A stretch of 64,000 nt of DNA, taken from Cladobotryum mycophilum. Taxonomy: Eukaryota > Ascomycota > Sordariomycetes > Hypocreales > Hypocreaceae. Made by a program: the position numbers and the translations under genes. The stretch spans positions 2,108,001-2,172,000 of the forward strand of contig JAVFKD010000002.1 of assembly GCA_036429605.1 (NCBI GenBank). The letters are read 5' to 3'. Below the pieces are notes generated by a model. The model made no database searches and was not told where the DNA came from. It saw only the letters and a program-made list of their open reading frames with translations. Shown here in pieces: positions 56,235 through 64,000 of the stretch. Numbering within the stretch: position 1 is the first letter of the stretch; each line of letters opens with the position of its first letter.

Positions 56235-57072
56235 GCTGTGATAGTTGGCGCATAGTCGAGAACCCCATCGATAAGTTGTGCTTATCATTGGGAGCATTGG
56301 CGGATGCTAAATAATTTACATTCACGTTGAATTACCATTCCTCCGTGAGGAGATTCCTGTCAGGCTTAGACCCTGGTGCGTGAGTAGGATGGTTACACAG
56401 AGTGGGAGGTTATTTGGGCAGTGCCGGGGTTGAAGACAATATTTCTGCAAGTAATATGGGGAGCCACCGAGGCTGTCAAACGATTGGATGGGAAAGTGTT
56501 TGCACTCTAATATCGCCAAGGTACGTCAGAAGGATGAAGAAAATGAGCACCGAGCCAGCCTGCAAAAGGAGATGCACACGGCATGGGCCTTGGGGAGGGT
56601 ATGTAGGCTGGAAAGTAGCATTTTTTTTATTTTTATTTTTGGACAAAGAGCAAACATCCCGTCACACTCTAAGAGTCGGTGAGAATGACACTCAGTGACT
56701 ATTTGATTCCATTTACTGCGCCGATGTGTGCAACGGTGCTGGCCATGGAGATACGGAAGACGGGAGCTCGCCTCGGGCATGTTTGTTGGCGGATCCTATT
56801 GGGACCTTGTGATACCAATGCCAGCCACTAGGACTGCCGTGTCGAGACAAACAGAGTGTGATTGATTCCCCCCTCCCATTCCCAATTGAACATCAAGCTG
56901 GACTGATGATACAGCCTTGAGTACCAAGTTCTAGAATTGAGCACAGGAGTAACTGAATGAGGCAATCGACGTGGTGGCTAACAATTACCCATCGGTGGGC
57001 TACATTGCTCGGCCTCCCTCGCCCCCATTGCCCCCTTTCATTGGAATGGATGCTGGATTGACACGATAGAGT

Positions 57073-57104
<32 letters not shown>

Positions 57105-58507
57105 ATGCTTGTTCCCGTTTGCCAGGTTGCTTGATTTGCAATTTCTGGATATTAGACGGTCCCAAAAGGGGCCTGTTTGCTTTCTTTCTTGCTTGCTCGT
57201 CTGCATTGTTTTTGTTTTATTTTTTGTTTGTCCGATTCTTTTTTCTTTTCTCTTCTCTCTCCAGTTCCTAGTTCTCGTGGTTTTATTATTATTATTATTT
57301 ACGACTTGCTATTTAGTCCATTGTTTTTTCCCTTTTTACTTGATCCTGTATTTGATGCCCTGCCCTTCGTTTTGCACGTCTTTGATACGAGCCAAGAGGA
57401 CTGTGATATGCTGTGACCGGAACAACTCATTCCCATACACAGAGACAAGACAAGGAAGCAAACAGAGAAAGGCACATGACCCTGAGACTGCAGAGGGTAG
57501 TCTCCTACTGCCTGCTGCTGCCGCTGTTGCTGCTACCGTAAGTGAGGATGAATCTTTTAGTCGCCGGGTTTCTTTTTCCCTATCCTTGTCTAATTTAGAC
57601 GTCTGCCATTTGATAAACCCCCACGTCTCTGTCTCTGTCTCTCTCTGTCTCTTGTTACATTCTCGGTCAAATTGACGGATATGGGATGTGCATGCATATA
57701 TGCATGCTGTTTGCTTGTTTGCTTGTTTGCTCCTCTGCATGAGGCAGCCTCGTTGTAGAGAGAGAGAGAGAGAGAGTAGAGTGTATGTGTGTGGCCTCGA
57801 TTTCTTGGCTTCGCATGACTCCAAAGTTCAGATTCTTCTCACTTCTTGCTGATTTCTTGTTTGCACCTTCTTTCTACTACTGCCGCAAGCGAAACTGGCA
57901 GGCACCTGGCAGACAGCTGCCCATTTTCTGTCATTCACCATTTCCTTCATTTTCGTTTGCACCTCCTCTTTTTATCTTTCTCTTTCTTCCTCTTTCTTCT
58001 TCTTCTACGTCTTCTACTTCTACTTCTACTTTCACTTCTACTTCCTCCTCTACGTCATCCTCTCTTCTTCACTTCAACGAGCCCTCAATCTGCCATCTGC
58101 CCTCTACTTTTCTCTCCCTCCTCCTCCTTCTCTTTATCTTTCGACTTTCTTCCACCGGGCGTCTGACTTGCCTCTTCGTCATACAGCTGTTATGATCTTC
58201 GTTCCTTCGGCCCGCTGGCTGCTCGAATCAAGCTCATACTTCACAACCTCGTCACCTTTCGTTCGTCGTGCACCACCACCACCACTCAGTCAACTCGCTC
58301 GTTACCACCTTTGATTACTCTCCGATACTTCATTCCGACCACTGCCTCTCGTTTGCTTCATACCGTCATCACTGTCATAGCCAGCCAACTCCCCTTTACG
58401 GGTTCACATCGCATCATCCAACCAAGTTCTCGCCGCATATCAATCACCTCCTCCAAACAACTACAAATACCCAGGCAAAGCCAACCTACTCAATCACAAC
58501 AGCAATC
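56235..58507. other. Intergenic upstream of the DUF726 gene
   Basis: No supported coding frame. Contains a (GT)n run at 57071-57105, (GA)n near 57757-57777, and a very CT-rich stretch from about 57950 to 58170 (CTTCTACTTCTACTTC, CCTCCTCCTTCTC). A/C-rich leader-like sequence continues up to the start codon at 58508. Confidence 0.55.
57071..57105. repeat. (GT)n microsatellite
   Basis: About 17 GT units with one or two interruptions in a gene-free stretch. Confidence 0.9.
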
Positions 58508-60616
58508 ATGGCTCGAGGTGGTCGGGGAGGGAGCCACGCTCCTCGTCGTCCCGTCGACCTAACCGGCATCATATCCGCCGCAGAGAAGAATGACCTTGTC
58601 AACCTCGTGACCGCCATCACGGAGAAGATGGGCAGAGATATTAGTGACATCTTTGACTCTCCTCCAATCACCCCCATTCAGGGGGATCGCGACCATAATC
58701 ACTGGCTCATGCTTCCCCTGATTAATGACAAGGAGAATCAGCCATCTCCCTTGCAAAAAATGAACAAGGCCAATGCTGCCAAACCGTTGAACAAAAATCC
58801 TCCCATCGTTGAGAAAGAAGACAAGGATGCCATGACACCTCAACTCCGTGAGTTGAAGAAGGAGGCGTTATTATTCTTCCGCAAGTGGCAGTCGAATGTT
58901 CTCCAGCGGATCCGTGATATAGTCGTCAACGAAACAGTCATTTTCCATCCTAGCGCAAGAGGTCGCGGACGAGGCGCCCCCCGAGGTTCCATTCGCGGAC
59001 GAGGCCGTGGTGGTGGGACTGGTCGCGGCAACCTGTCTTTGGCAACAGGTTAGTTGACCCCCTGGTATCTCCATCTCAGACAGCATAATTGCGACTCAGA
59101 GATATCGTATCTCAGCCTGGACTTCAGTAATGGCTAACAAAAACACAGGCCCTCCTCGCGCACCATCGAACCATGTCGATCGTGCTTTGGCACTCCGTTT
59201 TGCCCCAATGCCAAACCCCCTATGGACCCTCGACATGGAGAAGCGCAAGCTGCTACTTCATATCGTGTTTCTGGTACTATTATCTCTTCAAGAGTTCACA
59301 GCAAATGCGCGGCTGCTTCTTCTCAACCTCACATCTGCCCTCAACCTTTCACCAAAGGTTCTACAAGATGATGAGGTCCGCCTAGCCCGAGGTCTGGCAA
59401 AGACCGCCATCGATGTCCCTCTAGAGGAAGCCCTTGCTCTGAAACCCGAAGAGAACAAGAGCCTACGGCGATGGAAACTCGGTCTAAGTAACGCTGTTGG
59501 GACCACTGTTAAGCTTGCTGCACCTCTCTCCGCGGTTGGCATTGGTACCGCTCACAGTGGCCTTGGTCTTACGTCGTCTGCTGCTGCAGGCCTGCTGGGG
59601 ACTATGGCTGAAAATGGCATACTCATGGGCTCGGTGTTTGGCATCAACGCAGCGAAACCGACTATCAAAATGATGGAGTCATTTGCCCGAGAGATTCAGG
59701 ACTTTGCCTTCTTACCTCTGCATACTCCAGCTAGCACTGAGTATCTTGATGCTAGAGAGATTCCGGCAGAGTATCGCAGACTCCGTCTGGTCATAACCAT
59801 GAACGGATTTCTTGCTGATGCAGAGGATGTTGTGAAACCTTGGCGCTGCCTGGGTCGCCTAGCAGAGACCTTCGCAATAAGGTGGGAAACTTCTGTCCTG
59901 GTAAATCTTGGAAATTCACTTGAGACTGTCATAAAGAGTAGTGCTTGGGGCAGTGCGAAGGAAGAGATCAAGGCACGAACAAGTGAGCCTTTGTTCCGAT
60001 ATCCTACCTTGAGATACTCAGCAGCTAATGGAAAGTAGTCTTTTCGAGCCTCATTGATTCGGTTTGGCCAACACCCTTGATGAAAATCAGCAAGATCATG
60101 GACAATCCATGGAGTGTTGGAATGGTGAGGGCAGAGAAGGCTGGCGCAGTTTTGGCCGATGCCATTATGCGGCAAAAGTTTCAGGGCGATCGGCCAATTT
60201 CTCTCATTGGCTACAGCCTGGCTTCCCGTGCAATATACACGTGTCTCATGGTTCTTGCAGAACGTCGCCAATTCGGCTTGATCGATTCCGTCGTCATGAT
60301 AGGCACGCCGGCACCTTCCGAAAGCCGAGTATGGCTAACTCTCAAGAGTGTTGTTTGCGGTCGTTTGGTCAATGTCTATTCAGAGCATGACTACATCCTA
60401 GGATTTTTGTACCGCACCTCCAATATCCAGTTTGGCGTCGCTGGCCTGCAAGAGGTTCAGGGGGCAGAGGGTGTTGAAAACCACAGAATCAGAACCCTCC
60501 CAAAGGGGCACTTGAGCTATCAAAACCTTGTGGGTCAGATTCTGAAGGATATTGGATGGGAGGACCTTGACATGAACGTCATTAAGGCGGAAAAGCTTAT
60601 TAGCTTGGGAAAATGA
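58508..60616 (+). CDS. DUF726/TMCO4-type protein with alpha/beta-hydrolase-like core
   Basis: There are three exons: 58508-59048, 59149-59982 and 60039-60616, giving 650 residues with agreeing phases. The start at 58508 gives MARGGRGGSHAPRRPVDLTG; the frame is open further upstream but reads as translated leader. The first exon ends in an RGG-type stretch (GRGRGAPRGSIRGRGRGGG), unusual for this family. A hydrophobic region follows (LLLHIVFLVLLSLQEF) and later glycine-rich helices (GLGLTSSAAAGLLGTMAENG). The C-terminal part, with ISLIGYSLASRAIYTCL, resembles the nucleophile elbow of an alpha/beta hydrolase (GYSLA instead of GHSLG), then VNVYSEHDYILGFLYRTS and GHLSYQNLVGQIL with candidate Asp and His. 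Yeast relatives (Mil1 type) are Golgi/clathrin-linked. Enzyme activity is not shown. Confidence 0.88.
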
Positions 60617-61391
60617 GCTTGTGGCTAGCTGTATTTGCTTATACCCTGTTGAAGCAGAAAGTGGCTTTGTTTGTTTTGTTTTTCTTTTTGGTAGGAGGAG
60701 GAGGGCCTCTCTCTGGCTGTACTCATCACATTTGCAAGGTACATTTTTTTGTTGAAGGCATCACGCAGCTCTGGCATGGTCGCCAACGATTTCATTTGGT
60801 TATTATCTGTCATCTTCCGCCGCCTCCTAATACTCTACTTGCATCCTCACTACTGTACTGACCCATAGCTTCACCATAGCTTCTGCACTTGCGCGCGTTG
60901 CTTCTGCCTTTCCCCTTGTGTATTCTTTAGAAACAAAAAAAGAAAATATGGTGCAGGTGTGAAGCTCGAATCGTGTAGTCGAGTAAGGAAAAGGAAAGAA
61001 AAAAAGGGACAAACGAAATGAAACAGTATAGAATAGGTAGTCCAATCATCAAGAAGAGCCTCTCTCCCTTTCCGAAGTGTGATCTGTCTAATACATATTT
61101 CCCATCCCAGTGAAGGGTAAAAATAGCTGACTCTAAAAAGTTGCCAGCAACCCGTTTGTTTCCCGTACACGCCGCTTTCTTTGTTCTGCCAAATATGCTC
61201 CAAAATTCGCATCTTCTTTCATCTTTGCGTGCTTCGACAAAATAGATTACATGCGCAATGTTTTGTTATTATACATGAATTTGATGTCCTGTAACCCCGG
61301 CATTTCCCTAAGAAAAGAAAAAAAGGAAAAAAGGGGGTTTGTATTTTTCTTCTTCTTATTCTTCTTATTCTTCTTATTCATATCCCTCGTC
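60617..61391. other. Convergent 3' flanks of the DUF726 and DENN genes
   Basis: Non-coding between two convergent genes, with A/G-rich runs near 60985-61005 and TTCTTCTTATTC repeats near 61350-61380. No coding frame with support. Confidence 0.6.
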
Positions 61392-64000
61392 TCATAGCCC
61401 GTCCTCGTCGTCAGCCAGAAAAGCACCGCCTCGAAGGAATTCGTCCGTAACTGCAAATAGTATATGCTTTAATTTCGTTTCTTCTTGATACCCATAATTA
61501 ACCATCTTAAGTTGGGGGAGTGGTACCTAGCATGCTGGGCACTTGCTTGCGGACAAGACCTCTAGCTCCTCGTTGTTCCATCCGAGGAACGCCCTGAATG
61601 GCCCGAGGTTCGCGCATGAGGGATCGGTCGAGACGAGCGGGGATACGGGTTACGACTGTTCGATATTCTCCGGGAAAGTTGCCCTTGGGCAGGGGCACCG
61701 AGGCTGTGCGCCAAATATGCTCCGATGTATCAGCTAGATAGGTAGGTATCTTGCAGCCATTGCCGCTTCGGTTCGGTGGAGTGAGACTCCATGACGCGCC
61801 ATGCGAAGCACGGATCGTTGATAGTCGAGAAAGTCCCGAGGGTAGACCAGAGCGGCCACGAGCCTTCTTGGCCATGATAATTTCGTCAAAGAGTCGGATC
61901 GAATCGTCTGTTGCTAGCTTCATCTCCCTATCGTGAATGAACTCATTAAATGCTACAAACTGTTAATTATCCCCATTGATATAGGCAGCTAACAGAGCCA
62001 AATCTATACTTACCTTGTGTATCCCGCATCATCACGGCATAGTCCTGTTGATCATACGGGAGACTCTTAATGAACCCGTCCATGTCGAAAGCAAACAACT
62101 GATTATTGCTCTTCTGCTGTTTGTTTGGCTTTCCCAGATATTTCCGGTATGTGTAGAGCAGACTTGCCAGGCAACGCACAAACGCTGCTCTGACTCGATC
62201 AACACGGAAGGCTTCAGGGCAAACCAGCGAGGCGAATCCCAGACAACGGCCATGTGAGACTGTCTTGCACGCAGCGCACTTGTAAAATCCATCGCCTTCA
62301 GACTTCTCATCACAGATTGTACATGTGGATGTCGCGTCTTTAGGGTTCCAGTTAAAGCAGTGACCCTCTACCCAAACTGTCGTTTCGGTATTTCGTACTG
62401 GCTGTATTTGCATACTAGGCATAATGGTTGACGCAGCGAGGGTTGATGGCGCATATGTCGATGGTGCGTAGCCCCCGCCAAATGAAGACTGGGAATCCAC
62501 CGATATGGACGAGATGGACATGTTGGGCTGGTGGCCATTCAAGAACGGCAGACTAGGCCGATGGACGGGGTAGAACTTATCTACACCAAATGATGAACTT
62601 CGCCGACCCTTGTAGTCATCAAAATGACCAGATCGCTTCTCCCGGAGAGTCGCGGTCAGGGCAAACCCTGAATCACTTCGAGAAACAGGTGTAGACGGCA
62701 TCGGAGGAAACTTCATGGATACGGGCGATACGGATGATTGAGGGCTTGTCCTGCTCGACTTGCTCGTCTCCGGTCGATCAGACTTGCCGTTATCTACCAA
62801 AGAACTCGTGAATGCGTTGAATACAGGTGATAACACTTCGCCCGGGGGTCAGCATCCGAGAAACTAGACGAGTTTTGGGAGACCCATTTGCCAAGCGTTG
62901 CGGGTGGAGGTTCACTGGTAAAAACTGAATTGTTTTCGGATGAGAAAGAATCATAAGGGAACGACTCCATGGCATACGGGGGAGGACCTGTTGTAACACC
63001 ATAGCGGAGCTTGTGAGGTGCTGCTACTTGCAGCAGAGACATCAGCTTCCGACGATGCTGTCGCGGTAAGCGGTGAGGTTGAGATGTAGCGTCAATGGTA
63101 TCCTTATCAAGATCGACGAGAACATAGTCATCCTCAGGCAGGTCTATCCGCTCATATCGGCGCTCAACGCCAATTATGTATGGGCAGGGTGCTTCCAGGG
63201 CAGAAATCAATCTGGCAGGCAGCACAGGTATAAATATGCTCGCCCACTTGAGGGGGTAAAGTAGATTTGCAAGCGCATGACAAGCCAAGTGCAGCATGCT
63301 GGTGTGGGAGGACAAGAAAATGATTCGAGATTCCGACATGGCGTACTCGAACAGAGCCACAATGTTTTCAAGGGAAAGACACCTAAACAGGGCATACAAG
63401 TCAGTCGTCCTGGAGCCGGGGAGCTCATTGTGTGCTTCCTTGCGCGCAAAAAGTCGCAGTTCCCGCACGCCCAGCTCAACTTGAGTCTTGGAGCCAAGGG
63501 GACTGAAAGCTTCAGTACAGAGATTGACAACGTAGCGCTCCAACGGCTGCCACCGGCCGACTTTGGGTGAGCTTGGAGGAACCCGCAGAATGGCCCCATC
63601 GGTCATGGGAACAATTATCGCCTTGAGCCATTCTTTCCAGAATGACATGTTCGCGGGGTCCCGACCCAAAATGCCATAGGCTCTCGGCGCCCAAAGACCG
63701 CTCTCTCCTGCAGTAAGACCCTCGATCTTAGAAGCCGCGCCATGTCTCAATGGCCGGAGCATATCCGTCATAAGAGAGATTTTTTCTTCAACGCTACCAA
63801 TTTCGTCTTCAAGTCGGTCACGAGCCTCGGTTCCAGAGGGTATCGTTGGCAATTTCGCCAATAACTGAGACAGATGTGTCCGTTCGCCAGCTAAGCGTAC
63901 GCCCAAGCTCGCGGCCAGCTCTCGTTCTTCGTTGGACATGTGACCCTGTCGCCATTCCTCACACTTTACCTCAACGATCTCCGCTACGTCAGCAGGCAAA
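61392..64000 (-). CDS. DENN-domain protein with C1-like zinc finger, 5' end outside the window, one frame break
   Basis: A large DENN (Rab GEF-type) protein that enters from the right edge; the start lies beyond 64000. The order seen is a coiled-coil-like stretch; DENN core segments (YALFRCLSLENIVALFEYAM, SRIIFLSSHTSMLHLACHAL, LYPLKWASIFIPVLPARLIS, PCPYIIGVERRYE); a Ser/Pro-rich linker; a C1-like zinc-binding finger (HCFNWNPKDATSTCTICDEK through KCAACKTVSHGRCLG); and a dDENN-like helical region with VRAAFVRCLASLLYTYRKYL. Introns near 61953-62013 and 61451-61526 join in phase, and the last exon ends FLRGGAFLADDEDGL. At about 62854 the frame breaks: the sequence reads DADPRAK then stops, but one extra C in the C5 run (plus-strand G5) gives DADPPGEVLSPVFNAFTSS. 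A consensus error is likely. Confidence 0.9.

Overview
The window is nuclear DNA of a filamentous ascomycete, most likely a Sordariomycete and perhaps Hypocreales. The evidence is short GT-AG introns (about 50-190 bp, often with CTAAC-like branch sites), long CT-rich 5' leaders, fungal-type proteins (Ssn6/Cyc8, an ADAM-type protease, a DUF726 protein, a split anthranilate synthase component I) and gene-poor stretches rich in microsatellites. I support 18 protein-coding genes (the last one partial) and one unusual tRNA-like gene. The order-level placement is inference.

1-11 kb: an unrecognised acidic/coiled-coil gene (minus strand), then a replication-linked cluster. This holds RFC1 (minus), divergent from mitochondrial ribosomal protein L16 (plus), followed by RFC5 (plus). 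Both clamp-loader genes have two close ACGCGN (MluI-box-like) elements upstream. 12.7-15.2 kb: acetyl-CoA synthetase with two consecutive micro-exons. 17.4-19.9 kb: a membrane-anchored ADAM-type metalloprotease. 20.4-21.3 kb: a small poly-Q conserved unknown. 22.8-25.2 kb: a LisH-WD40 protein of the TBL1/Sif2 family, a histone deacetylase (Set3-type) complex component. 30.3-31.4 kb: a TMEM115-like membrane protein standing alone between roughly 5 kb and 7 kb gene-free stretches. 38.5-41.5 kb: the corepressor Ssn6/Cyc8. 42-46 kb: ribosomal protein L3 and two unrecognised genes. 49-50.5 kb: a low-complexity basic/acidic unknown. 51-53 kb: anthranilate synthase component I. 53.8 kb: the tRNA-like gene. 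54.3-56.2 kb: DNA polymerase iota with a C-terminal UBZ-like finger. 58.5-60.6 kb: a DUF726/TMCO4-type protein. 61.4-64 kb: a DENN-domain protein with a C1-like zinc finger, running off the right end.

Most of these are housekeeping or regulatory genes. I see no transposon, CRISPR array, secondary-metabolite cluster or clearly new multi-gene system. The observations most worth following are: one-base reading-frame deficits in three otherwise intact genes, two of them in C runs; the paired MCB-like elements shared by RFC1 and RFC5; the pol-eta-like finger on pol iota with its key Asp replaced; the oddly built tRNA-like gene; a stopless in-frame intron in the ADAM gene; complementary G and C homopolymers in the anthranilate synthase transcript; and the large structured-looking intergenic regions around the TMEM115 and SSN6 genes. 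Splice models were made by eye from consensus sites and phase.
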